Shown: in pieces, positions 44,694 through 52,553 of the stretch
How positions within the stretch are numbered: position 1 is the first letter of the stretch
Layout: each line of letters opens with the position of its first letter
Assembly: GCF_003752365.1 (NCBI RefSeq)
Contig: NZ_RJUO01000005.1
Coordinates: 1 to 64,000, forward strand
DNA length: 64,000 nt
Direction of reading: 5' to 3'
Source of the DNA: Frondihabitans sp. PhB188
Lineage (GTDB): Bacteria; Actinomycetota; Actinomycetes; Actinomycetales; Microbacteriaceae
The notes under the pieces: model-generated
Told to the model about the DNA's origin: nothing
What the model saw: the letters and a program-made list of their open reading frames with translations, nothing else
Databases searched by the model: none
Program-made: the position numbers and the translations under genes

Positions 44694-44812
44694 AACTGCG
44701 GCGGGGCCGAGCCGATCCGGCGGGGCCGAGCCGGCGGAGCCGAACTGATCCGGCGGGCCGAGCCGATCCGGCGGGGCCGAGCCGGCGGGGCCGAGCCGAG
44801 CCCGAACCGCCG
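44694..44812. repeat. Family C GC-rich repeat cluster
   Basis: Between convergent FUSC and nrtR genes the word GGCGGGGCCGAGCCGATCC occurs at least twice in full (from 44700 and 44759) with several partial copies (GGCGGGGCCGAGCC at 44717 and 44776). The same word family is found at 22041-22134 and 63757-63815. No gene is supported here. Confidence 0.7.
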
Positions 44813-44825
44813 CACCCGCGACGGC

Positions 44826-45509
44826 TCAGCGCCAGGCCCAGACGCGCGACGGGGTGCCCCGCGCCGGCACCGTCTCGTCGGTCTGGACCACGCCGCTCGC
44901 CGGTGCGAGCAGCTGCCGCCGCAGGCTGGCCGTATGCGGGGCCGAGCCGGTGAGCGCCGCCGAGAGGTCGCTGGCCCCGGCGAGCGTGAAGGTGTCGCCG
45001 GTCAGCGCCCGCGTCACGCCGTGATCGTGCCAGAGCCGGGCGGCCATCCACTCGCGCGCGAAGTCGATGATCGCCTCGTGGTCGAACGGCAGGTTGAGGT
45101 TCCGGACACTCGCGAGCTTCCAGTCGGCGGGCGACGCCAGGGCCGGCCCGGGTGCGACGACCGCCAGGTACGCGACGCTCACCGAGTGCTCGCGCGACTC
45201 CCGCCCGGGCTCGTCGAACGTGTGGAGCTGCGCGAGCGTGCGCACGGCGTCGGCGGCGATCCCCGCTTTGACCTCCAGTGCCCGGTGGGCCGCCTCGCGC
45301 AGGCGCTCGCCCTCGCCGAGCAGGACGCCCGGCAGCGCGAGCTGGCCCTTCGCGGGGTCCGCCGCGCGCACGGCCGTGCCGAAGTGGAGCCCCGTCGCCG
45401 CGTCGAAGAACGCCGGCACCACGTCGACCGCGATCAGCGGCTGTCGCGGCCGGCCGCCGGGGCCGGGCGCACCGACCCCGGCCCCTCCTGCGGGTGCACC
45501 CATCATCAT
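44826..45509 (-). CDS. nrtR: NrtR-type Nudix-related NAD-biosynthesis regulator
   Basis: A 227-aa protein with an N-terminal Nudix-like domain and a C-terminal winged helix, the NrtR layout. The Nudix box is degenerate (GVLLGEGERLREAAHRALEVKAGI lacks the catalytic REUxEE glutamates), so it should bind ADP-ribose without hydrolysing it. The C-terminus FTLAGASDLSAALTGSAPHTASLRRQLL...TPSRVWAWR matches the NrtR wing. ATG 45509 overlaps the nadV stop. It is cotranscribed with the NAD-salvage genes it is expected to repress through the palindrome at 47961. A glycine/proline-rich 25-residue N-terminus is unusual. Confidence 0.82.
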   Translation of the reverse strand: MMMGAPAGGAGVGAPGPGGRPRQPLIAVDVVPAFFDAATGLHFGTAVRAADPAKGQLALPGVLLGEGERLREAAHRALEVKAGIAADAVRTLAQLHTFDEPGRESREHSVSVAYLAVVAPGPALASPADWKLASVRNLNLPFDHEAIIDFAREWMAARLWHDHGVTRALTGDTFTLAGASDLSAALTGSAPHTASLRRQLLAPASGVVQTDETVPARGTPSRVWAWR

Positions 45510-47089
45510 GCCCCGGCGCGGGCCGCCCGAGCCGTGCGCTCGGCGGCCAGCGTGGCCCGGACGTCGGCGAACGACTGGAGCGTCGTGAACGCCCCGTCGA
45601 TCCACACCGTCTGCAGCAGGCTGTCGGCCTCCTGCTCCGGCGTCGCCTGGTCGGTCTGGACGATCTCGCCGCTCGCGTCGCGGTGGAGGGCGATGCGGCC
45701 CTTGGCGCTCTTCTTGCCGCCGCCGGTCTTCGGGTCCTTCTGGATGTCGACCGGCTCTCCGTCGACGAGCGCCCAGGTGGCCTTGACGGCCGAGCCGAGG
45801 TTGTCGCGGGTGAGGTACTGGTACGTGAACGACCCGACGCCGAGCACGATGTTGTCGCTCGAGTAGCCCTTCGCCGCGAGGCGCTCGAAGATGCGGGTCG
45901 CGCGGTCGATCGTGATGCTGTCGCCGTAGATGACTCCGACGTGGCTGTCGAGGACCTTGAAGCCGGCCTCGTTCACGGTGTGGCCGAACTCCTCGTCGAG
46001 CAGCTCGACGACGCCCTTCTCCTCCGGGCTGCGGTCGCGGTCGCCCGCGGCCGCGAGCTCGTCGCCGAAGTGGCTGCCGGTGACGATGTCGACGGGGTCG
46101 CCCGAGTCGGGGCGGATGACGAGCTTGCCGTCGCGACCCAGGATCCGTGCTCTGAGCGCCGGCTCGGTCAGCACGTCGGTGAGCACCTTGAACAGGTCGT
46201 AGCCGTCGCTGACCGCCGACACGATGCCGGTCGGGAACTCGTCCAGGATCGCGTTGAACGTCTCGAGCTCGCCCTGCTCGCCGCGGATGCACATGACCGA
46301 GTGCTCCGTCGCCGGGACCGACGCCCCGAGCAGTCCGTTCTCGCCGGGGTAGTAGCGGCGGATCCAGTCGAACGTCGGCATCGAGTCGGTGCCGAGGAAC
46401 GACAGCAGGTGCCCGGCGCCCGACGCGGTGGCCGATCCGAGCGACGACTGGCCGCGCATCGAGAAGTCGTGCGCCTGGAAGTCGATTCCGGCCACGGCGC
46501 CCCCGGTGGCCGCGGCCCACTTCTCGATGAGGTCGCGGTACTCGAGGGCGATGGTCGCGACTGTGCCGGGGTGCCAGACGCTGGCCGACAGGGCGGTCTC
46601 GATGTAGTTCGGCAGCCAGTAGAACTCGTCGACGGTGTTCTCGATCGTGAGGGTCGCGACGCCGATGGGGGCGAGGGTGCCCTCGGGCAGGGCCTTGATG
46701 TCGAGCGGCAGGTAGCCGAGGCGGTGGAGCGCGCGGACGTGCTCGCTGCCGATCGCGTTCGGCCCGAAGTAGTCGCGCAGTTCCTGCTCGAACAGCTCTG
46801 CGACCTCGTCTTCGGAAGCGGCGAAGAAGGGAGCCCACGCCTCGGTGAGGTACTCCTGCGCGAATGCCTGGAGGCCGAACACGACGGCGTGGCTCGAGCC
46901 CGGCAGGAGGCGGTTGCTGCGGTTGGTCCAGTTGATCAGGATCCGCGTGGTGCCGGCGGGGTAGAGCTGGCGGTGCGACTGCTTGTAGCCGTCGGTCGTG
47001 AGGAGCGCCTGGATCGGGCTGGCCGTGGTGAGGCGCGGGGCGATGGTGGTCACGGGGTGTGCGGCGGTCGCTGGGTGTGCGGAAGTCAC
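45506..47089 (-). CDS. nadV: Nicotinamide phosphoribosyltransferase (NAMPT)
   Basis: A 527-aa enzyme converting nicotinamide and PRPP to NMN in the short NAD salvage route. Family sequence is strong: LLTTDGYKQSHRQLYPAGTTRILINWTNRSNR, VVFGLQAF, FYWLPNYIETALSASVWHPGTVATIA, IDFQAHDFSMRGQSSLGSATASGAGHLLSFLGTDSMP, KLVIRPDSGDPVDIVTG and VGVIYGDSIT. GTG 47089 has AGGAG 7 nt upstream and overlaps the PRPP-synthetase-like gene by 4 nt. A downstream NrtR confirms the pathway. Confidence 0.95.
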   Translation of the reverse strand: MTSAHPATAAHPVTTIAPRLTTASPIQALLTTDGYKQSHRQLYPAGTTRILINWTNRSNRLLPGSSHAVVFGLQAFAQEYLTEAWAPFFAASEDEVAELFEQELRDYFGPNAIGSEHVRALHRLGYLPLDIKALPEGTLAPIGVATLTIENTVDEFYWLPNYIETALSASVWHPGTVATIALEYRDLIEKWAAATGGAVAGIDFQAHDFSMRGQSSLGSATASGAGHLLSFLGTDSMPTFDWIRRYYPGENGLLGASVPATEHSVMCIRGEQGELETFNAILDEFPTGIVSAVSDGYDLFKVLTDVLTEPALRARILGRDGKLVIRPDSGDPVDIVTGSHFGDELAAAGDRDRSPEEKGVVELLDEEFGHTVNEAGFKVLDSHVGVIYGDSITIDRATRIFERLAAKGYSSDNIVLGVGSFTYQYLTRDNLGSAVKATWALVDGEPVDIQKDPKTGGGKKSAKGRIALHRDASGEIVQTDQATPEQEADSLLQTVWIDGAFTTLQSFADVRATLAAERTARAARAGA

Positions 47090-47940
47090 TGGATTGCTCC
47101 TGTCAGGGCGGGGTGGAGGTCGATGACGCGCAGGCCGGGGATCTCGGTCTGGGCGGGGTAGCTGTCGGTGGTGACGATCTCGCCGAAGTGGTCGGCGAGG
47201 GCGGGCGCACGCCCCGAGAAGACGCCGTGGCTGACGAAGAGGCCGAGGCGCTCCCTGGGGAGGCCGGTCGACTCGGCGAGGCCCATGAAGGTGCCGCCGC
47301 CGTCGCAGATGTCGTCGACCACGAGGAACCTCCCGGTCTCGGGGAGCTCTTCGCAGGTGAAGCCGTCGAGCTTGCCGGTGTCGGGGTTGCGGTGCTTCTC
47401 GGCCCGGAAGACGGGGAGGTGGCAGATCGTCGCGACCTCGGTGGCCCGGGCGATCGCGCCCTTGTCGGGGGCGATGATGCCGGCGTAGCGCTGCGGGGCC
47501 GTGTCGCGGTCGGCTCGGCCGACCACGTGCTGGCGGACGAGGTGCGCCGGGTCGACGATGGTGAGCCGATCGATCAGCGACGGCATGACCGGCGAGTGCG
47601 GGTCGAGGCACACGATCTGGTCGATGCCGAAGCCGTTGATGATCGTCGCGTAGACGTTGGCCCCGAACGGGAGTCCGCGGTCTTGGCGGGCACCGGGCAG
47701 GTACGGGATGAGGGCGACGGTGCGGGCGGCGCGCTGCTTGGCGGCGTCGGCCCACATGCCCAGGAGCACGAGATCGTTGGCGTCGGCGCCGGTGAGGGTC
47801 GCGACCTCGGTGAGGTCGCCCTTGCCGGTGTTGTCGTGCGCGACCTTGACGTGGCCTTCGCCGGCCGGGAAGCGCATGCTCTCGAATGTCGGCGTGGTGA
47901 CGAAGCCCGGTCCGATCCGGGTAGCGAATGTGATTGCCAT
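47086..47940 (-). CDS. Ribose-phosphate pyrophosphokinase-like protein
   Basis: A 284-aa phosphoribosyltransferase-fold protein of the PRPP synthetase family, slightly short of the 310 aa usual for housekeeping Prs. VALIPYLPGARQDRGLPFGANVYATIINGFGIDQIVCLDPHSPVMP corresponds to the ribose-5-phosphate/ATP region, and FLVVDDICDGGGTFMGLAE is the PRPP loop. Placed directly before nadV it probably supplies PRPP for nicotinamide salvage, an arrangement known in other bacteria and some phages. ATG 47940 is preferred to the ATG 15 nt upstream since it is followed by the conserved start. First gene of the operon. Confidence 0.88.
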   Translation of the reverse strand: MAITFATRIGPGFVTTPTFESMRFPAGEGHVKVAHDNTGKGDLTEVATLTGADANDLVLLGMWADAAKQRAARTVALIPYLPGARQDRGLPFGANVYATIINGFGIDQIVCLDPHSPVMPSLIDRLTIVDPAHLVRQHVVGRADRDTAPQRYAGIIAPDKGAIARATEVATICHLPVFRAEKHRNPDTGKLDGFTCEELPETGRFLVVDDICDGGGTFMGLAESTGLPRERLGLFVSHGVFSGRAPALADHFGEIVTTDSYPAQTEIPGLRVIDLHPALTGAIQ

Positions 47941-47960
47941 ACCCCGACCATACAACTAAC

Positions 47961-47975
47961 TGTGCACATTGCACA
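47961..47975. promoter_or_regulatory. Predicted NrtR operator TGTGCA-CAT-TGCACA
   Basis: A perfect 6-3-6 inverted repeat 21 nt before the first gene of the NAD-salvage operon, inside the only AT-rich stretch nearby (47943-47990, including AATTATTATTT). Position and symmetry fit an NrtR repressor site; the sequence is not the well-known consensus of other phyla, so it is a prediction. Confidence 0.55.
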
Positions 47976-48082
47976 ATTATTATTTAGAGAGCACGTGCTG
48001 GACGCCGCGATTCGACTGAGCACACTCCGCCGGCGCCCGCTACCCCCTGGCGCTCAGCCGCGCCACCCGCCAGGATTGGTGC

Positions 48083-48274
48083 ATGTATCTGGTCGAAGTG
48101 CAGGCCCGGCTGGCCAACGGCGCGATCGTCCCGGTGTCGGCGACGAGCCACGACCGGTCGATCGCCATCCGTCGCGCGCTCGACTCGATGCCGCTGAGCA
48201 GCGTCGCGGTCCGGACCGTCGTGACCGCCTCGGCACCCGCGCCGGCTTCGGCCTCGCAGAGCGTCTCGGCGTGA
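48083..48274 (+). CDS. Small hypothetical protein leading a glycoconjugate-like operon
   Basis: A 63-aa protein, MYLVEVQARLANGAIVPVSATSHDRSIAIRRALDSMPLSS then an Ala/Ser-rich tail. AGGA lies 6 nt before the ATG, and the stop overlaps the methyltransferase start as GTGA, which supports it as real. It has no signal peptide or helix long enough for a membrane and no recognised family. Confidence 0.6.
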   Translation: MYLVEVQARLANGAIVPVSATSHDRSIAIRRALDSMPLSSVAVRTVVTASAPAPASASQSVSA

Positions 48275-48876
48275 GGGCCGAGAACGTCCAGCGCCACTTC
48301 GACGAAGCGCACGCACGTGACGACGACCCGTGGGGCGTCGCGACGCGCTGGTACGAGGTGCGCAAGCGCGCCATCCTGCTCGCCGCGCTGCCCCGCGAGC
48401 GGTTCGGCAGCGCACTCGAGGTGGGCTGCTCCAACGGCGTCCTGACAGCCGAGCTCGCCGAGCGCTGCGATCGGGTCACCGCCGTCGACTTCTCCGCCGA
48501 GGCGGTGCGCCTCGCACGCCGCCGCACGGCCGGCCAGGGCAACGTCGCCGTGCTCGAGGGCGACGCCGTCGACGGCTTCCCGACGGGCCATCACGACCTG
48601 GTCGTCGTGTCGGAGGTCGGCTACTACCTCGAACCGGACCGCCTGGGCCGCCTGCTCGACCTGATCGCCGGATCGCTCACGCCGCAGGGCACCGTCGTCG
48701 CCTGCCACTGGCGACACCCCGAGGGCGACTTCGCGCAGCCCGGAGACACCGTGAACGCGGTGTTCCGACGGCGGCCCGGCTGGTACCTGCTGGCGCATCA
48801 CGCCGAAGACGACTTCGTGCTCGACGTGCTCTCGCCCGACGGCCGGTCGATAGCGGCCCGAACGGGGCTCCGGTGA
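48271..48876 (+). CDS. SAM-dependent methyltransferase, NodS-like
   Basis: A 201-aa class I methyltransferase of the NodS-like type: VQRHFDEAHARDDDPWGVATRWYEVRKRAILLAALPRERFGSALEVGCSNGVLTAELAERCDRVTAVDFSAEAVRLARRR contains the SAM motif I (EVGCSNG, about residue 52) and the N-terminal F-D-DPW-YE pattern of the NodS family, whose founder N-methylates chitooligosaccharides. LVVVSEVGYYLEPD follows as motif II/III. GTG 48271 and the end both overlap neighbours by 4 nt. It is part of a five-gene coupled cluster with GT2, acyl-CoA dehydrogenase and PIG-L deacetylase. Confidence 0.85.
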   Translation: MRAENVQRHFDEAHARDDDPWGVATRWYEVRKRAILLAALPRERFGSALEVGCSNGVLTAELAERCDRVTAVDFSAEAVRLARRRTAGQGNVAVLEGDAVDGFPTGHHDLVVVSEVGYYLEPDRLGRLLDLIAGSLTPQGTVVACHWRHPEGDFAQPGDTVNAVFRRRPGWYLLAHHAEDDFVLDVLSPDGRSIAARTGLR

Positions 48877-49613
48877 CCGCGGACCCGACGGCGAACGGGA
48901 TCCAGGTCGAAGGCACAGGCTATATCGGACGGGTGCTCGTCGTGATCCCCGCCCGCGACGAGGAGGCGCTGATCGGCCGGGCGCTCGAGGCCGTCGGCCG
49001 CGCCCGCGCGGCTCTCCGGGGCGCCTGCCCCGACGTCGGGGTCGACGTGGTCGTCGTGGCGGATGCCTCGACGGACGCGACCGCGGCGACGGCGGCGGGA
49101 TTCGAGGGGGTCCGCGTGCTCGAGTCGACGGCCGGGCGCGTGGGAGCGGCGCGCGCGCACGGAATCCGGGTGCTGCTGGGCGGCGTGGGGCCCGTTCCTG
49201 CGCCCGAGTCCATCTGGATCGCCAACACCGACGCCGACTCGGTGGTCCCCGAGCGATGGCTCGCCGACCAGGTGTCGATGGCGGATCGCGGCGTCGACGT
49301 GATGGTCGGCACCGTCCGGCCCGACCCCGACGACCTGACCGACGAGCAGAACGCCGCGTGGCTCGAGACCCACGTGCTGGGGCGGCCCAACGGACACGTG
49401 CACGGTGCGAACCTCGGGCTGCGCGCCTCCGCCTACCTCGCGGCCGGCGGCTTCGACCCGGTCGACGAGCACGAGGACAACCGGCTCGTCGACCGGCTGC
49501 GGCGCGGTCCGTGGGTCATCGCGGCCTCCGACGTCTGCCAGGTCGTGACCTCGGGCCGCCGAGTCGGCCGCACGCCGGGCGGGTACGCCGGCTACCTGGC
49601 GGAGACCCTGTGA
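48873..49613 (+). CDS. Family 2 glycosyltransferase
   Basis: A 246-aa GT2 glycosyltransferase: VLVVIPARDEEALIGRALEAV is the nucleotide-sugar-binding start, VVVVADASTDATAA the second beta-alpha unit, IANTDADSVVPERWL supplies the DxD motif, and HGANLGLRASAYLAAGGFDPVDEHEDNRLVDRL contains the acceptor/ED motif. No membrane helices, so it is cytosolic. Start GTG 48873 and stop 49613 overlap both neighbours. It transfers an unknown sugar, probably to the product modified by the adjacent methyltransferase and deacetylase. Confidence 0.88.
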   Translation: MTADPTANGIQVEGTGYIGRVLVVIPARDEEALIGRALEAVGRARAALRGACPDVGVDVVVVADASTDATAATAAGFEGVRVLESTAGRVGAARAHGIRVLLGGVGPVPAPESIWIANTDADSVVPERWLADQVSMADRGVDVMVGTVRPDPDDLTDEQNAAWLETHVLGRPNGHVHGANLGLRASAYLAAGGFDPVDEHEDNRLVDRLRRGPWVIAASDVCQVVTSGRRVGRTPGGYAGYLAETL

Positions 49614-50665
49614 GGCGCGTGGCCCTCGGGGACGTCGTCGGTCCCGTCACCGCACGGGTTCTGGACGACTCCCCCGCGACGGTCGACGAGGCCCTCCGAA
49701 CTGCTGTCGCCCTCGGCGAACTCGCACCCTACGTCGGCGAGGGCACGACCCCCGACGTCTTCCCGACGGCCGCCGGCAGCACGACCCTCGACGTGTGGGA
49801 GGCGCTCGCCACCCTGGGAGCCGCCGACGTCGCCCTCGCGCGTGCCGTCGAGCCCCATCTCGACGCGGTCACGATCCTGCACCAGGCCGAGCGGGCCGTG
49901 CGCGACGGCTCGACCTGGGGCGTGTTCGCCGCCGAGGGTCCGGGCGTGAGGTTGGAGGCCGAATCGACCCCGACCGGATGGACGCTCACGGGCACCAAGC
50001 CCTGGTGCTCTCTCGCCGGGACCGTCTCGCACGCCCTCGTCACAGCCTGGGTCGACGACGCCCGCCGCGGGCTCTTCGCCGTCGAGCTGGCCGACCCGCG
50101 CACGACCGTCGAGCCCGCGTGGGCGGCGCGCGGCCTCCAGGAGATCCCGAGCGGCCCGGTCTCGTTCGCCGCCTCGCCCGCTCTGCCCATCGGCGACCCC
50201 GGCTGGTACCTGCACCGCCCCGGATTCGCGTGGGGCGGCATCAGCGTCGCCGCCTGCTGGCTCGGCGGGGCCACCGGCGTCGCGCGGACCCTGCTCGCCG
50301 CCGCCCGCGAACCCGCCCGGGCCGACGACGCCATCCTGCTGATGCACCTCGGCCAGGTCGACGCCCGCCTCGCCGAAGGCCGTGCCGCCCTCGTCACGGC
50401 CGCAGCGCAGATCGACACGGGCGGGCCCGGCTCGACCGGAACCGCGGCATCCCTGCTGGCCAAGCGCGTGCGCACCACGATCGCCGACGCCGCCGAAGCC
50501 GTGCTGCGATCGGTCGGCCACGCGCTCGGACCCGCACCCCTGGTCAACGATCCGGCCCACGCCAAGCGGGTCGCCGACCTCGAGCTCTACCTGCGCCAGC
50601 ACCACGGCGAGCGCGACGCCGTCTCGGAGGGTCGGGCGGTCCGCGACTCCGAGGCGCAATGGTGA
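49610..50665 (+). CDS. Acyl-CoA dehydrogenase-like protein
   Basis: A 351-aa acyl-CoA dehydrogenase family protein, a little shorter than normal. FAAEGPGVRLEAESTPTGWTLTGTKPWCSLAGTVSHALVTAWV corresponds to the FAD-binding beta domain, and the C-terminal helices run through GISVAACWLGGATGVARTLL to DLELYLRQHHGERD. The usual N-terminal helices are reduced (VDEALRTAVALGELAPYVGEG). It could oxidise an acyl-CoA or acyl carrier intermediate, or act in another flavin reaction. GTG 49610 overlaps the GT2 stop. The 3' end is covered by a 17-bp tandem array that adds AQW. Confidence 0.8.
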   Translation: MRRVALGDVVGPVTARVLDDSPATVDEALRTAVALGELAPYVGEGTTPDVFPTAAGSTTLDVWEALATLGAADVALARAVEPHLDAVTILHQAERAVRDGSTWGVFAAEGPGVRLEAESTPTGWTLTGTKPWCSLAGTVSHALVTAWVDDARRGLFAVELADPRTTVEPAWAARGLQEIPSGPVSFAASPALPIGDPGWYLHRPGFAWGGISVAACWLGGATGVARTLLAAAREPARADDAILLMHLGQVDARLAEGRAALVTAAAQIDTGGPGSTGTAASLLAKRVRTTIADAAEAVLRSVGHALGPAPLVNDPAHAKRVADLELYLRQHHGERDAVSEGRAVRDSEAQW

Positions 50666-50704
50666 AGACGGCGCAGTGGTGAAGACGGCGCAATGGTGAC
50701 GACG
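50654..50704 (+). repeat. 17-bp tandem repeat across a gene junction
   Basis: Units GCGCAATGGTGAAGACG (50654), GCGCAGTGGTGAAGACG (50671) and GCGCAATGGTGACGACG (50688) stand head to tail, with a degenerate fourth (50705). The first unit holds the acyl-CoA dehydrogenase stop (TGA 50663-50665); the fourth yields the GTG starts of the PIG-L gene. The array has pushed apart a junction that was probably once a GTGA overlap. Confidence 0.9.
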
Positions 50705-50709
50705 ACGTC

Positions 50710-51426
50710 GTGGTGAGCTTCGACTCGAGCGACCCGGGCACCGCGAACAGCGACTGGGCGCAGGAACTCCGCCTCACCGCCGCCCCTCCCCTGACCCCGC
50801 CCGCCGACCTCCCCCTCGTCGTGCTCGCTGCGCATCCCGACGACGAGACGCTCGGCGCCGGCGGGCTCCTCCACGGTGCGGCCGCCGCGGGTCGGCCGGT
50901 GACGGTGGTGCTGGTCACCGACGGCCGCGCGTCGCACGCGTCCGACTCGATCGCCGCCGTCCGGGCGGCCGAGTTCGACGCCGCCCTGGCCGCGCTGGGA
51001 GTGGTCGGCTCGCACTCGCTCGGGTACCCCGACGGCACGGTCCGCGAGGCCCGCGACGCGGTGCTCGCCGACGTCGCCGCGATCCTGCGCCCCCTGCCTC
51101 GGGCTCAGCTCGTCGCCCCGTGGCGCGGCGACGGCCACCGCGACCACCGCGTGCTCGGCGAGGTCGCAGCGGAGCTGGCCGATGCCCGGGGCGACGTGCT
51201 CTGGGAGTACCCGATCTGGCTGTGGCACTGGGGGTCGCCCGCCCACCCCGATGTGCCATGGGACCGTCTGGGGCGGCTGCCCCTCGCGCCGGCGGCGCAG
51301 GCGGCGAAACGGGACGCGCTCGACGCCTACGGATCGCAGACGACACCGCGGGGCGATGAGCCGCCGCAGCTGCACGCGCGATTCCTCGAGAACTTCGACC
51401 GCGCGTTCGAGACGTTCGTGGTGTGA
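50710..51426 (+). CDS. PIG-L/LmbE family deacetylase
   Basis: A 238-aa zinc deacetylase of the PIG-L/LmbE family: VVLAAHPDDETLGAGG holds the AHPDDE metal motif (about residues 41-46) and WRGDGHRDHRVLGE supplies the second His ligand region. Members remove N-acetyl groups from GlcNAc-type sugars (GlcNAc-PI, mycothiol precursors, lincosamides). GTG 50710 or the GTG 3 nt later may start it, both within the end of a 17-bp tandem array. With GT2 and NodS-like genes it suggests that an N-acetylated sugar is transferred, deacetylated and methylated. Confidence 0.9.
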   Translation: MVSFDSSDPGTANSDWAQELRLTAAPPLTPPADLPLVVLAAHPDDETLGAGGLLHGAAAAGRPVTVVLVTDGRASHASDSIAAVRAAEFDAALAALGVVGSHSLGYPDGTVREARDAVLADVAAILRPLPRAQLVAPWRGDGHRDHRVLGEVAAELADARGDVLWEYPIWLWHWGSPAHPDVPWDRLGRLPLAPAAQAAKRDALDAYGSQTTPRGDEPPQLHARFLENFDRAFETFVV

Positions 51427-52553
51427 CCGGCTCGCCCGACGCCCAGCAGGAACCCCGTACGCTCGTCCAGATGTCCCGTTCCGCCCTCGCGCCGGCCTGG
51501 CGCACGGCCACCGCCCGGCCGCGCCTTCTGCTCGCCGCCAAGACCGCGGTCGCCGTCGGGATCGCCTGGGCCGTCGGCCCGCACATGCCCGGCACCACCG
51601 ACGACTATCCGTACTACGCGCCCCTCGGCGCCCTGATCAGCATGTATCCGACGCTGATGGGCTCGGCGCGCACGGGCCTGCAGACGCTCCTCGGGCTCGT
51701 CGCCGGGATCGGCCTCGCCGCCGTCGCGATGCTGACGGTGGGCCCGACCTGGTGGAGCATCCCGCTCGTCGTCGGGATCGGCGTGCTCCTCTCGGGCACG
51801 GGGTGGTTCGGCGCCGGACGCGAGTACGTGCCGATGGCCGCCCTGTTCGTGCTGATCATCGGCGGGAGCCGGGCCGAGAGCTTCTCGCTCGGCTACCTCG
51901 CGCAGATGGGCGTGGGGGTCGCCATCGGCCTGGCCGTCAACTTCGTGGTCGCGCCGGCCGTGACGAGCCGGGCCGCCGAGGCGCGCGTCGGCGAGCTCGA
52001 GCGCGAGATCGCCGAGCACCTGCACGACGTCGGGCAGGCGCTGTCGGAGCCCTGGCCGCCGGAGCACGAGGCGTGGTCGCGCGGCTCGGACCGCCTGGCG
52101 GCCACGTCGGCGTCGGTGCGTCAGGCCCTGGCCGACGGGGCCGAGAGCCGCAAGGGCAACCCGCGGGCGCTCTGGCGGAAGCACGACCCGAGCGACGGGG
52201 CAGAGCGGCTCGAGGTGCTCGACACGGTGCTGTTCCACGTGCGCGACATCACCGGCGCTCTCACCGACACCATCTGGGGCCGTCACGGGGCGCTCACATT
52301 CGACCCCGTGCTCGCCGCGCCCCTCGCTGAGGCGTGCCACGGGGTCGCCGACACCGTCGACCGGGGCGACGCGACCGAGGCCGAGCGGCACCGGGCGGTG
52401 GGCCGAGCGGCGCGCTCGGTGCGTCAGCTGGTGACGATCGTGGACGCCCGCACGCTGGCCGACGGCTCGTCGATGGGGCCCGGGGTGCTCTGCGCGATGC
52501 ACCTTCGCAGGATCCTGCTGCACCTGCAGCCCGTCGGCCCCACCCGCTTCTAG
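51423..52553 (+). CDS. FUSC-like membrane protein
   Basis: A 376-aa membrane protein with an N-terminal block of about five helices (LLLAAKTAVAVGIAWAVGPHM, YYAPLGALISMYPTLMGSARTGLQTLLGLVAGIGLAAVAML, YVPMAALFVLIIGG, GVGVAIGLAVNFVVAP) and a soluble helical C-terminus, i.e. half of a FUSC protein. GTG 51423 overlaps the PIG-L stop as GTGA; ATG 51471 is an alternative start. Its coupling to the glycoconjugate-like genes raises the possibility that it exports their product. Its stop TAG shares CTAG with the convergent AraC gene. Confidence 0.82.
   Translation: MTGSPDAQQEPRTLVQMSRSALAPAWRTATARPRLLLAAKTAVAVGIAWAVGPHMPGTTDDYPYYAPLGALISMYPTLMGSARTGLQTLLGLVAGIGLAAVAMLTVGPTWWSIPLVVGIGVLLSGTGWFGAGREYVPMAALFVLIIGGSRAESFSLGYLAQMGVGVAIGLAVNFVVAPAVTSRAAEARVGELEREIAEHLHDVGQALSEPWPPEHEAWSRGSDRLAATSASVRQALADGAESRKGNPRALWRKHDPSDGAERLEVLDTVLFHVRDITGALTDTIWGRHGALTFDPVLAAPLAEACHGVADTVDRGDATEAERHRAVGRAARSVRQLVTIVDARTLADGSSMGPGVLCAMHLRRILLHLQPVGPTRF

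Noticed and set aside
50654-50704. Tiny ORFs MVKTAQW within the tandem array
   Set aside because: They are by-products of the repeated unit; no independent evidence of translation, so they are discussed only under the array.
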